Below are positions 45,355 through 55,703 of a stretch of DNA of 64,000 bases, piece after piece. The translations under genes and the position numbers were made by a program. Within the stretch, counting starts at the first letter, position 1; each line of letters opens with the position of its first letter. Source of the stretch: Pseudophaeomoniella oleicola (taxonomy: Eukaryota; Ascomycota; Eurotiomycetes; Phaeomoniellales; Phaeomoniellaceae); contig QWDQ01000002.1 of assembly GCA_003868215.1 (NCBI GenBank), forward strand, positions 372,001 through 436,000, in the 5' to 3' direction. Below the pieces are notes generated by a model. It was given only the letters and a program-made list of their open reading frames with translations, ran no database searches and was not told the DNA's origin.

Positions 45355-46692
45355 ATGAGTGCTAAAGATCCCTTGTTACCGCCGGATGCAGGCTTGCTGT
45401 CTGGGCGACGTGACGCTTCTCCAGGCGTACTGATGGACGGCTCGCAGTTACTCGACCTCAGCAGGTCGACAACCAGAGAACGCCGACACTTGTCATCAGG
45501 AGTCGGTGGTATTGCCAGACACACTCTGGGGTTGATGCTGTTAGTGGTGGTAGTCTTCCTCTGGACAATAGGGAACTTCCTGGGGAGCACCATTTTAGCA
45601 GACAACACATTCGCTAAGCCTTTTTTCGTCACATATTTCAATACGTCATTCCTCATCTTCCTCGCGATACCCACGCTTGTACGACAGCTATGTCATCAGT
45701 TACAGGCTGGAAAATTCAGAAAGTCACTCAGCACAGCGATAAAGAAACTTGTGCCATTTCGACAGAGTTCAGATGAGAGCGAAGCATTCCTGAAGCCGGA
45801 CGACGAGAACAGTGATGAAGAGCACCTCGTAGGATCCAGGGCCAGCATTGAGGATCCATCGACTCTAGGGATAGTAGATACAGCAAAACTGTCGTTCGAA
45901 TTTTGTATCTTATGGTTCCTCGCCAACTACCTTGCTATGGCGTGTCTGCAACACACCACAGTTGCATCGGCCACTATCCTTACTGCAACCTCCAGCGTTT
46001 GGACTCTGATAATCGGTGCGACAACGAGAGTCGAGAAGTTCACGATACGTAAACTCATTGGAGTATTTGGTGCCTTACTCGGAGTCGTCATCATCTCACG
46101 TCTTGATTACACGACCAATCCCAGCGATAACGACTCGACATTTCCAGAGAAGTCTAACTCAGAGATCGCCCTCGGAGATGGCATGGCCTTACTCGGCGCT
46201 TTCATCTATGGTGTTTATACCATCGTTCTCAAAAAGAAGGTTGGACCTGACGACCATTCTTCAAAGGTCCACATGCCGCTCTTTTTTGGGTTGGTAGGGC
46301 TCTGCAACATTGTCCTTCTCTGGCCCCTGTTTCCCATACTTTCTGTTACCGGAGCAGAACCATTCGAACTGCCCTCAACCTCGAGGATATGGACCATCAT
46401 TCTTGTCAACTCCCTAGGCAGTTTGTTGAGCGACATTGCGTGGGCTTACGCAATGATTCTGACAAGTCCATTGGTTGTCACAGTCGGTCTGAGTCTAACG
46501 ATACCTTTAAGTTTGGTCGGCGAAATGATCATACAAAGCCAGTTCAAAGGATGGATGTACTGGGTGGGAGCCATCGTTGTGGTTGCAGGGTTCGGAATCG
46601 TGGAGGGAGAGGAAAAGAAGGAAGAGCTTCAAGAAAGCATGATCGTGACAGACGGAGTGGTCGAAGATGAAGAGAATCTATTTCCTAGATAG
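45355..46692 (+). CDS. SLC35F-like (DMT/EamA) membrane transporter
   Basis: Intronless frame of 445 residues with about ten hydrophobic segments, as in the drug/metabolite transporter superfamily. The first helix, LGLMLLVVVVFLWTIGNFLG, runs into the diagnostic STILADNTFAKPFFVTYFNT of the SLC35F5/Yml018c/Thi74 group. A charged loop (about residues 125-165) separates helices 2 and 3; the next helices include FCILWFLANYLAMACLQ and VASATILTATSSVWTLIIG. The C-terminus is acidic and cytosolic. Yeast relatives sit in the vacuolar or mitochondrial membrane and the substrate is unknown; a link with thiamine regulation is known for Thi74 only. I would not assign a substrate. Confidence 0.93.
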   Translation: MSAKDPLLPPDAGLLSGRRDASPGVLMDGSQLLDLSRSTTRERRHLSSGVGGIARHTLGLMLLVVVVFLWTIGNFLGSTILADNTFAKPFFVTYFNTSFLIFLAIPTLVRQLCHQLQAGKFRKSLSTAIKKLVPFRQSSDESEAFLKPDDENSDEEHLVGSRASIEDPSTLGIVDTAKLSFEFCILWFLANYLAMACLQHTTVASATILTATSSVWTLIIGATTRVEKFTIRKLIGVFGALLGVVIISRLDYTTNPSDNDSTFPEKSNSEIALGDGMALLGAFIYGVYTIVLKKKVGPDDHSSKVHMPLFFGLVGLCNIVLLWPLFPILSVTGAEPFELPSTSRIWTIILVNSLGSLLSDIAWAYAMILTSPLVVTVGLSLTIPLSLVGEMIIQSQFKGWMYWVGAIVVVAGFGIVEGEEKKEELQESMIVTDGVVEDEENLFPR

Positions 46693-47338
46693 AAGGAGAC
46701 ATGGAGTACATGTACATTGCAGCGGAGGGAACATTTGACTATAGATACCTCTTTTGTTCCTGGGTTTAGACATTGCTAGAAATAGAAATGAGCGTGTGTC
46801 TTTTGCAATTAGCTTAACCTCGAGAGCAGGGTAGAGATATGGACCACTGGATTGGAAGCATTTAGAATGACAGATTATTATCCCATCTTCGAGAGATCTG
46901 CATCTATGAATCCATTGAAAGGCAAGTGCACCTTGCGATCCATAAATTACCTAGAAACAAAGTGATATGCGAATGTGACTATCATAGGTACCTTAAGGTA
47001 GGTGGTAGTGGTGGAAGAAGTCCGTTGTCCCGCCAACGAACAAAGTCCCTTGTCGATGATCACACCAAAACGGAAATCTATAAACCAAGACCACGCGAAA
47101 CTTCACCGACCACATACCCGAGATAAGTATTTCAACAAGGGTTATTGTTATTTAGCAGTATCTTCAATTACGCGAAGAAAGAGAAGACCCCACTACCGAA
47201 ACGAAAGCACTGACCTCTAATCCAACCATCATGACTATGATCCGCTCTCCTTGATTTCTTTGAATTCCTCATATGTACACTAATTTACATCTGCGCTTTC
47301 TCGAAGCGGTTGACGATTGTTGCGAACTTCTTCTGGAC
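46693..47338. other. intergenic spacer
   Basis: About 650 bases between the transporter and kinesin genes. It includes a GGTACCTTAAGGTA near-palindrome near 46987. No gene is supported. Confidence 0.5.
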
Positions 47339-49425
47339 ATGGCGCCTGTTGCGGCCGTTGCGACCCCAACCAAAGCTTCGACGACGACACCGACTGCGGT
47401 TCCATCGGCGTCATCATCTATGCCCATGAACGCCATCGTGTCGAGCGCTTCGAGTCCATCGTTGAGGTCGAAGGAGAGTATCATGGTGCCGAGAAGCTCG
47501 ACGATGACGCCGACGTCGATGGCGACGCAGGGTGGGAATGTCAAGGTCGTCGTGCGGGTGAGAGGGTTTCTACCGAGAGGTGAGCTTCAGAGAAATATCA
47601 CTTGTCGCGGACATGCAAATGCGAATTTCTTATACTGATACGAAATGTTCTTTGTACAGAGAATGAAAGAGGAGCGCAATGCTTGATTGAAATGAGTCCG
47701 ATCACACAGACCACGAAATTGCTTATACCTCCTGTCACTGATCCTGCAAATGCTCGAGCCCAGACTAGAAAAGTCATTGAAGAGAAAGAATTCACGTTCG
47801 ACAATTCGTTCTGGTCGCATGACACCGCCGATGAGCACTATGCACACCAAGAGGATGTCTACAATGCGCTCGGAGAGGAGTTCCTAGATCACAACTTCGA
47901 GGGTTATCATACCTGTATATTTGCCTATGGGCAAACGGGATCCGGCAAGAGTTATACCATGATGGGGACACCGGAGCAACCAGGGCTGATACCGCGGACC
48001 TGCGAAGATCTGTTTCAGAGGATCGAAGAAAACAAGGACCCGGCGATCAGTCATAGTGTTCGAGTCTCGTATTTCGAAGTCTACAACGAACACGTCAGAG
48101 ACTTGTTCCAACCTCGCACCAATCCACCGCAATACCTCAAGATCCGAGAGTCACCGACCGACGGTCCGTATGTGAAGGACTTGACAGAGATTCAGGTCAA
48201 GAACTACGCTGAGATATTGAAGTACATGCGTATGGGTGACGCATCGAGGACGACGGCTTCAACGAAAATGAACGATACTTCCTCGAGATCTCATGCGGTC
48301 TTTACGATTATGCTCAAGCAAATTCACCATGACCATATCAACGATGAGACCACGGAGAGGGTTGCACGGATTCGGCTAGTTGACCTGGCTGGATCGGAGC
48401 GTGCGAAGGCGACTGAAGCAACTGGCCAGCGTCTCAGGGAAGGCTCCAATATCAACAAATCTTTAACAACTCTCGGACGAGTCATACAAGCCCTAGCAGT
48501 GGATTCACAACATGCACGCATGCAGAACAAACGAAACGGGCGAAGAGACGTTGTCCCCTATCGCGACAGCATACTGACTTGGCTTCTCAAAGATTCTCTA
48601 GGAGGGAACTCTAAGACTGCAATGATCGCGTGCATAGCTCCATCCGACTACGACGAAACGCTGTCCACACTTCGCTACGCCGACTCCGCTAAACGGATTC
48701 GCACCAATGCTACAATCAATCAAGACCATGTATCCTCGGCTGAAAAGGATGCGCAGATTGATGAGATGCGTGAGACAATCCGTCAACTACAATGGACTTT
48801 GAATCAGCAACAACATCAAGCCGCTTCAAGTGCCACTGCTGCTGCAGTGTCGGCAAAGGAGGCAGTCAACAGTAGTGTGACTACGGATGAGAAGATTCGC
48901 GAATACACGGCCAAATATGAGAACATGATGCACATCATGGAAGAGAAATTGGCAATCAGCGAAAGTAAGATCAGACAACTGACAGAGGACAAGGAAAGTT
49001 TGCAACGACATCTGAGGCTCGTCGTTGAAGAGTTGACGAACCCGGTGAGAGTTGTTGCTGCTGCAGTACAAAACAGGGAGGTCGAGAAATGTGCATCTTG
49101 TGCAGAGAGAGAGGCAGCTCAAGAGAATCACGAGAAGCAGGAGGACATCGTGCAAGATGGGGTCAAAACACCGGAACTCGTCGAAGATGATGGCAATGAG
49201 GATAGTAGCAGTGAGGAAGGCTTTGGCAGTGGAGCGGAGGAAGATATGGATCAAAGTGGCATCTCTGATGTTGATCTGGGAATCCAAGAGTTTGAGGCCA
49301 GGAAAGCTGTCGCTGCGGAGGAGATGCAGGTTCAAATGGAGGCTTTGATGAGGGACCTGGGGGTTTTCAGGAGGAAGGTGAGAGATGACAGGTCGAGGTT
49401 TGGAGTTGTTGATATCGAAGCCTGA
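47339..49425 (+). CDS. kinesin-3-type motor with short tail (NKIN2/UncB-like)
   Basis: Two exons, 47339-47579 and 47660-49425, give 668 residues; an in-frame ATG at 47273 would add 22. After a Ser/Thr-rich leader the motor starts at VKVVVRVRGFLPRE. It has P-loop GQTGSGKSYTMMG, switch I NDTSSRSHAVF and switch II LVDLAGSERA, followed by the kinesin-3-like YRDSILTWLLKDSLGGNSKT. A coiled-coil-rich neck and tail contain two segments (DAQIDEMRETIRQLQWTLNQ and ESKIRQLTEDKESLQRHLR) and then an acidic end. There is no FHA-CC1-PH tail, unlike the vesicle motor Unc104/UncA; a truncated-tail kinesin-3 paralogue is known in filamentous ascomycetes (NKIN2, UncB). Cargo is not predictable from the tail. Confidence 0.92.
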
Positions 49426-49846
49426 GAGACACGAAGCAAGGAAGGGGATTGCATTGGTGTATTGCAGGGCATCGGAGCAGAAACTCTCGTTTGTACAGTA
49501 GCATTATGAGATACGACCTGCTGTTGTTTCCTTCATCTGTTTTGATCACTGAGCGAGCGTTCGGGCGTCGAAGATTTGGACACGGCTGGGTGGAAATTCT
49601 GGTCTCTCATTCCACTTTCCCTGTCACCTTTAGGCGTTTAAATAGTATGAGATCAAGATTCCTCATAGCCATAGGAATACACAGTTCAGCTAGCTGTGGT
49701 CATCTATCTTTCAGCTGTCACTCACCTTTGAAGCTCTGTCACGTGTCGAGTCGATAAAAAGAATTCTGCGACGTCATATTAACTCCGCAATTACCGTTCG
49801 ACCATTCGAAACCGTCAACATTACTAATTGAACTGATTGAATCTAT
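49426..49846. other. intergenic spacer
   Basis: About 420 bases between kinesin and glyoxalase II, same strand. Nothing beyond presumed 3' end and promoter sequence is seen. Confidence 0.5.
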
Positions 49847-51152
49847 ATGACCTTTCGAACAGACAGGCGATACTACAGTTTGTGCTTGATTATTTCGCTG
49901 CTGCTGCCGTTTATCTTGATGCTGCTGGGTACTAGACTGACTAGCCGTCCGACCTCAACCACCATTTTCAATTGGATCAATAAGATCAGTACAGCACCGG
50001 CTACTACGGCTAGACGAAATATGCATATCAGTAGCGTGCCTATGTGTAAGTGGGATTGATCGAGACCACAGGGAAACAAAATGCTCATATGAGAAGAGAG
50101 AGAAAGCTGATAGTTGCTATAGGGGTTGGTAGCTCAAACAACTATGCCTACATCGTGGCGGATGAGAAGACAAAGGAAGCTGTCGTGATTGATCCGGCGA
50201 ATCCTTCTGAGTATGCCTGGACCATCCTCTTTTATACTTGGCTACATTATCAAGGGGGTCGAGCAGAAGACATGGAATGCTGACTCGGACCTGTCGAACA
50301 GGATTGCTCCCGTCTTGAAGAAGAAGATTGAGAGCGGGGAGATTGATTTGAAGGCTATTGTAAACACGCATCAGTATGTCGAGCCTCCGATCTTGCATGG
50401 AGGAGCAGCAATCACTAATCTTCTCGAACTTGCAGCCACTGGGACCATGCTGGAGGCAATGAAAAGATTGTACGTGCCCATCAAAACAAGAGTCCATCAG
50501 TTCTCCTCCGCTGATCTCGACGATACTCCTACTCACCCTTACGACGGCTTCATGAACACACTGTCTAACTATTATCCAGCTTAAACAATTCTCGAATCTC
50601 TCCGTGATAGGCGGGGCAGACTGTGCGGCTGTGACCAAGACCCCTGCGGACAGCGAGACTTTCAAAATTGGATCCTCGATAACCGTAACGCCTCTGCACA
50701 CCCCATGCCACACGCAAGACAGCATCTGCTACTACGCCGTCGACTCAACCGACAACAGCAAAGCCGTCTTCACCGGCGACACGCTCTTCATCGGCGGCTG
50801 CGGCAAATTCTTCGAAGGCACCCCATCCCAAATGTCCACCTCCCTCTCCAAACTCTCCGCCTTACCCCCCGACACCATCGTCTACCCGGGCCACGAATAC
50901 ACGAAATCGAACGTGAAATTCCTGCACTCCCTAACACCCAAAATTGGCGACAAGAAAGTCTCCGACGCGATCACCGCGCTCAAACAGTTCGCTGACGCGA
51001 ACAAGGAGACGACGGGTAAGACGACGATCGGTCAGGAACGTGAGTGGAATCTATTCATGCGCGCGGATACGAAGGACATGGAAGATGTGACGGGTGAGAA
51101 GGGAAAGGTTGAGGTGTTGGCGAAGTTGCGAGAGATGAAGAATAATTTTTGA
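49847..51152 (+). CDS. glo2: hydroxyacylglutathione hydrolase (glyoxalase II)
   Basis: Five exons (49847-50045, 50123-50210, 50302-50373, 50436-50469, 50580-51152) give 321 residues in frame. The enzyme hydrolyses S-lactoylglutathione to lactate and glutathione, ending methylglyoxal detoxification. Splicing rebuilds family motifs: SVPMW-VGSSNNYAYIV at joint 1, DPANPSE-IAPVLKKK at joint 2 and the metal motif THHHWDHAGG across intron 3. Further ligands lie in TPCHTQDS, FTGDTLFIGGCGKFFEG and YPGHEYT. The exon with most of the metal motif is only 34 nt. The first 58 residues contain a hydrophobic stretch (LCLIISLLLPFILMLLG) and Arg/Ser/Thr-rich sequence; an in-frame ATG at 50021 would give a 263-residue cytosolic form of normal family length. 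Confidence 0.94.
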
Positions 51153-51623
51153 TAACATTTGGACTAGGTATGTAGGCATCTAGGTACTCAAGAAGGTGTT
51201 GTTACCTGGGCTATGTCTATTCACGTCCCCCCCCCCATGTTATTGACATGTAATTCATAGTAAGCAAGTTCAACGATGTTCCATGACCATGCCAATATCA
51301 TATCATATCCCCCCCCTCCTCCCTCCCTTAACTGGTCTAATCTCCCCCTATCCTTATCCCTATCCCTCTCCCTCTCTCCTAGACAGAACATACCTGTACC
51401 TACCTCCCCATCCAAACCAAAATCTAATGATAATTACAACATGTTCGTCTTCACAAAACTGCCGATACCAATACCAATACCAAAAATAGTACTGCGATGC
51501 CAATGCCAATGAACATGCCAATGAACATGTATTTCATTGATAATCTATATATATGTATGCATGTATGTATGTACAGGTACAACTTAGTACTAATACTAAT
51601 ACGAATGTTGACAGTCTATTTGA
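51153..51623. other. convergent spacer with simple repeats
   Basis: About 470 bases between convergent glyoxalase II and ubiquitin protease genes. It contains C runs near 51228 and 51309, a TATCCC/CCCTCTC tract near 51340-51380, and an imperfect tandem of CCAATG(AACATG) units near 51498-51531. No gene is supported. Confidence 0.6.
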
Positions 51624-53999
51624 TTAACAAGCTGATAGAGGGGGTGAGGGATACGCTGTTGTTTCAGTCGTCGAGGAGGAGGAGGAGGTGGATATAGATG
51701 GTATTGATGATAGAGAAGGAGGATGAGCAGCGGTATTATTCGAATCCGAGTCAGCGACCGAAGATCTTGCGGGGGCGGCGATGGTGGTTGTAGATTGGGA
51801 CTTTGATGGAGATACACCTCGCTTAGCGTCGTGAGGTTGCGATGAGAAGAGTGAAGAAGGTGACGGCGGTGTTTCTGCGGGAGTGTAGACTGCATCTGCA
51901 TCTGCTGCAGAACTGGATGTTGTCGGAGACGGTCGGTCTGGAGTTGTAGATGCGGGGATAGCGTTGGATGAGGTCATGTTCGAAGTCAGATCTAGATCTG
52001 TGGATGGTGGTGGTGGTGGTATGCTCTCGGATTTGTCAGTGGCCTGAGCGTGGATTGGATTTGGGCTTTCGGAATTGACTGTCGTGGTCCCTGTCCCTGA
52101 TCTGGACTCTTCTATAGAAGGTGGTGCGGTCATGGTGATATCCTCGTCTACTGCTAAATGCTTGGCGACTGTCTGTTTCGAGTCATCTTCGACAGCCTCG
52201 TAGAATAGCATGAACACGCCTCCTTGAGCAAGCACTTGTTCTTCAGTCATCATTGACACGCTTTCATCGCTGAATCGGAACCACCGGTCTTCTTGGTCTA
52301 GCGAGTCCATTTCGATATCTCCGGTCTCGGGTGAGAACGGTGTCGGTGGTGTCCATGGCCTCTTGCGGAATGCGACATAGTGACCATTCTCATGTCTACC
52401 TTGATGCGTCACTACTGCTCGCAACTCATATATAAGCGACTTTCGGCAGGAGTCGGACTGGAGAGCGAGCATCGATTTCGAAGGGTCGGTTTCCCAAACT
52501 TCAATCTTGCCGTCCGAGGTTTCCTCCATGTCGCCAATGCACCACTCCGACAAATCCAGCCTGATCGGAAATCGGACAGCGGCTGTGTTCTTAAACTGAG
52601 CTCCTGTCATTTCATCAAAAACGCTGCGATTGACATGCAGAGCTATCGCTTGTGGTGGTCGGGCTATGACGGCTTGACGGGATTTGATAGACGAAACTCG
52701 ATTTCTAGGACCGATCTTCAGTACCTCTTTCAGTGTCTTGTCCGAAAAATCACACTCTGCTAAAACCTTCTCTACGTCTCCTAAACGAGACAAGGCAGCT
52801 TCTCTCAGAGTAGTAGAAATCCCTCCCGACCCTGGAGCATGTCCATTAGAAGTGCTTGATTCCGTGCTGGCAACCATCTTTGCTAACTGCTCCTTCACGC
52901 GCAAAACCGAGCATTTCGAACACTCAACCCCCTCAATAGTCTCAAAGGCTGTGTACTCTGTCAGACAGTCCCGAATATCTGACTCGTAGTGACGACCCAG
53001 AGGGACGGTGAGGAAGGTGAACGGTATTAGACTGAGCCCCTCGCAATACCCGCAACTCATGCAGCCAACACGCTGTGCCAGGAGCCCTTCAAGAGGGAGA
53101 CCCAACTTCGTCCGTGTGAGATCCCGCTGAAATCGTCCTTCCGCAAACCCGTCCAGTTCTTGTTTTTCTTCATTAAATGCAACGGGGGTGCCTTCCTCAC
53201 GCAAGGGTTCTCCCAGACCTAGGGATGTTTTCTCCGCCCTTAACCCACTCATTATCTCCTTTTCTAATGCGTCTACGATTTTGGTAAAATATTCCTGCGC
53301 ATCTTGCTGCTGCCAACTGCTCATACTTTTCAACGCCTGAGGCGTCCACATGCTTCTCCCGTTGTTGTTCTCATCATTCAGTATCGTAGAAATCAATCGT
53401 AAAGCTTCGTGGGTTGGCATCTGCCGGAATTGCCTGAAATGGTTCAGGTCCTCTTCCACAAATGCCCGTAGTGTTGGTAAAGATGCGAGCCCTTGTATTA
53501 TGCTGTTTTGATAACACGAATTGTCCCAATTCCCCAGGCCTGGTGGTAAGTCGCTCCGCACCGTGCTACCACCAAGAAGGTTCCCAATTCCAGATGAAAG
53601 CGCTCTTGCGCGTCCGACGGCGGGAACGAATCCTGGCTGCCCATCGAGGTGAAATATGCGTCGCAGAGCCTCACTTTTTGCCAGATAATTCCCAAAATCT
53701 GAGCGCTGAAACTTTGCCGTTTCAGTCGTGGGATCACTTGTACGTCTCAAAAGCTTCGCCGGGATATGATCCATGGCATAGATAGCTTGCGATGGGACGA
53801 GAGAAACAATTACTTCCCAGGCCGCCCGCTTTGCGTACTCAGGCCAGAACGGAATCAATGGTGAAAGGTAGTAGAACACCCCTGACAGTAATAATGTCGT
53901 GACTATCTGCGCAAAAGGTGACATGCCCGTATGGGACGTCCGTGAGGTGTAGGACGCTTGCGCCTCATCGACGTAGGCGGGTTCCGGGAGGGCGTTCAT
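51624..53999 (-). CDS. membrane-anchored ubiquitin-specific protease (Ubp16/USP30-like)
   Basis: Intronless frame of 791 residues. One membrane segment near the N-terminus (about residues 30-50, QIVTTLLLSGVFYYLSPLIP) anchors a cytosolic C19 protease. The Cys box is PPGLGNWDNSCYQNSIIQGL, the zinc-type pairs are CMSC and CSKC, and the His box is HQGRHENGHYVAFRKRPW with the following WFRFSDESVSMM. The last about 180 residues are disordered and extremely Ser/Thr/Pro-rich. N-terminal anchoring with this catalytic type resembles yeast Ubp16 and animal USP30 on the mitochondrial outer membrane, or Ubp1; the organelle cannot be fixed from sequence. The low-complexity C-terminus accounts for several overlapping ORFs on both strands. 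Confidence 0.93.
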   Translation of the reverse strand: MNALPEPAYVDEAQASYTSRTSHTGMSPFAQIVTTLLLSGVFYYLSPLIPFWPEYAKRAAWEVIVSLVPSQAIYAMDHIPAKLLRRTSDPTTETAKFQRSDFGNYLAKSEALRRIFHLDGQPGFVPAVGRARALSSGIGNLLGGSTVRSDLPPGLGNWDNSCYQNSIIQGLASLPTLRAFVEEDLNHFRQFRQMPTHEALRLISTILNDENNNGRSMWTPQALKSMSSWQQQDAQEYFTKIVDALEKEIMSGLRAEKTSLGLGEPLREEGTPVAFNEEKQELDGFAEGRFQRDLTRTKLGLPLEGLLAQRVGCMSCGYCEGLSLIPFTFLTVPLGRHYESDIRDCLTEYTAFETIEGVECSKCSVLRVKEQLAKMVASTESSTSNGHAPGSGGISTTLREAALSRLGDVEKVLAECDFSDKTLKEVLKIGPRNRVSSIKSRQAVIARPPQAIALHVNRSVFDEMTGAQFKNTAAVRFPIRLDLSEWCIGDMEETSDGKIEVWETDPSKSMLALQSDSCRKSLIYELRAVVTHQGRHENGHYVAFRKRPWTPPTPFSPETGDIEMDSLDQEDRWFRFSDESVSMMTEEQVLAQGGVFMLFYEAVEDDSKQTVAKHLAVDEDITMTAPPSIEESRSGTGTTTVNSESPNPIHAQATDKSESIPPPPPSTDLDLTSNMTSSNAIPASTTPDRPSPTTSSSAADADAVYTPAETPPSPSSLFSSQPHDAKRGVSPSKSQSTTTIAAPARSSVADSDSNNTAAHPPSLSSIPSISTSSSSSTTETTAYPSPPLSAC

Positions 54000-54710
54000 G
54001 TCTCGTGAAAGGGAACAGCGAGGTGTTAGACACGAAACAGAAGTGATGGTGCATCAGGGCGGTGTAGTTGTATCACGGTTACTGCAACGTGAGCATATGT
54101 TCTCTCGTACTTTGTATGTGCATTATGTGTGTATGAATCCTACACAAGAGTCGCGATTCGTGAAAGTTGATGAACGAACTCGATGCCGCTACTGTGCCTA
54201 TGATGAAATTGTCTTAACTATCTCAAGTATAACCTACCTCCGAGGGTCTCCCCGCGCTTACCCGCGCATTAGGTAAGTATAGCGACTTATGGGGGATTGA
54301 TCGAGGCTTCATTCAATCAATGCAGAGGAGCAGCCCGCTTGGAAGGTCTGGCGACGGTGTATTGGTATTGTAGCCTCGCCATTGATGTTGATTAGGTCAC
54401 AGCAATTCGCTCATCCTGCCCGATATTGCAGATTGAGGTCGGACACAGCGTGATGTGAAATAGAAGCAAAGGTAACAGTCCTGTTGACCAGGTTTTCTTC
54501 TTGTTGCTGCTGGTCCTACGTATAAAATCGGCGCCCTCGCTGGATCATTTACGAGCTTCTCAACTGTTCTGGAAAGCACTCATTGCTTTGCCCTACGCTT
54601 TTTTGTGACTCTTTTCTTATCCTGTACACAAGCACTTAGCATCGTTGAAGATACGACTTCCAATTCTTTTATAGATTGCCTTGCACAGCGATCTAGGCAA
54701 GCGATTCGCC
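54000..54710. other. divergent intergenic region
   Basis: About 710 bases between the divergent ubiquitin protease and SDR genes, so it should hold both promoters, including a TATA box at 54521. The ORF at 53998-54276 has no recognised content. Confidence 0.5.
54521..54527 (+). promoter_or_regulatory. TATA box of the SDR gene
   Basis: TATAAAA lies about 185 bases upstream of the ATG at 54711, a normal spacing for a fungal core promoter with a leader of 100-150 bases. Inference from sequence only. Confidence 0.5.
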
Positions 54711-55703
54711 ATGTCGTCCACAGATCGGACTGAGCTCTCTAAACGATCGTTACCACAGATGACACCGGTGAAGCAGGCTAATGCAGCTCTAACAGCACCT
54801 GCACCTCCATTACCAAGCACTGCATCTATAGCTGAACGAGTGGCGGCACGGTTTGCTGTCAGTGGTAATGCTGTTATCACAGGCGGCGCAGGAACATTGG
54901 CATTGTACACCGCACGCGCTATTCTAGAGCATGGCTTGTCTGGTTTGGCCTTGCTCGATCTGGATCCCCTGAAGCAATCAGGACATGAGATACAGCGGCT
55001 TGTCAACGAATTTCCAGACGTGAAGATCGTGACAGGGAAATGCAACGTCACGTCTTCGGAATCAGTGCAACAGGCGATGGCAGAAGCCAGCAAGTATTTC
55101 GCAGAGCAAGGCATTGGGCCCCATATCGATGTACTACTCACTTTTGCTGGAGTCGTCGGATGTGTCCATGCAAGCGAAATGGAAGAGAAAGAATGGCGAA
55201 GGGTCTTGGACGTGAACTTGACAGGTTCATTCCTCGCTGCGCAAGCAGTAGTACCGTACATGTCAGGAGCACCTACGAAGACTGATCCACGGCCAGAAGA
55301 TGGACTGGATGCCTTCGATCAGTCCAAAGCAGCCACTGGCCGTGGCGGCTCTATTACTTTCATCGCCTCGATGTCAGGCCATCTGGTCAACTTTCCCCAA
55401 CCCCAAGTAAGCTACAATGTTTCCAAAGCAGGAATCGTGCACCTAGCACGTTGCCTTGCTGCTGAATGGGCTCATACTGGTATTCGAGTCAATAGTGTGA
55501 GTCCAGGATATATGGATACGGTGTTGAACGAAGGGGAGGGATTAGCGGAAGCGAGAAAGATATGGAGTGACCGTTGCCCTCTCGCTAGGATGGGCAACCC
55601 GGAGGAATTGGCGGGAGTCTGCGTCTTACTGAGCAGCAAGAGAGCCGGTGGATATATCACAGGCAGCGACTTTGGTGTGGATGGAGGAAGTCGTGTCTTC
55701 TAG
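54711..55703 (+). CDS. short-chain dehydrogenase/reductase (polyol/sorbose reductase-like)
   Basis: Intronless frame of 330 residues, long for a classical SDR because of a Pro/Ser-rich N-terminal extension of about 45 residues. The Rossmann fold starts at NAVITGGAGTLALYTAR. The catalytic residues are Asn in RVLDVNLTGSF, Ser in FIASMSGHLV and Tyr-x3-Lys in SYNVSKAG. The end, GYITGSDFGVDGGSRVF, is the usual SDR C-terminus. The nearest known types are fungal D-arabinitol or L-sorbose/L-xylulose reductases, but the substrate is not determinable. The glycine-rich loop reads TGGAGTLA instead of TGGxxGIG. An insert (GAPTKTDPRPEDGLDAFDQS) precedes the catalytic Ser. The ATG at 54711 is the first true ATG in frame. 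Confidence 0.92.
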   Translation: MSSTDRTELSKRSLPQMTPVKQANAALTAPAPPLPSTASIAERVAARFAVSGNAVITGGAGTLALYTARAILEHGLSGLALLDLDPLKQSGHEIQRLVNEFPDVKIVTGKCNVTSSESVQQAMAEASKYFAEQGIGPHIDVLLTFAGVVGCVHASEMEEKEWRRVLDVNLTGSFLAAQAVVPYMSGAPTKTDPRPEDGLDAFDQSKAATGRGGSITFIASMSGHLVNFPQPQVSYNVSKAGIVHLARCLAAEWAHTGIRVNSVSPGYMDTVLNEGEGLAEARKIWSDRCPLARMGNPEELAGVCVLLSSKRAGGYITGSDFGVDGGSRVF

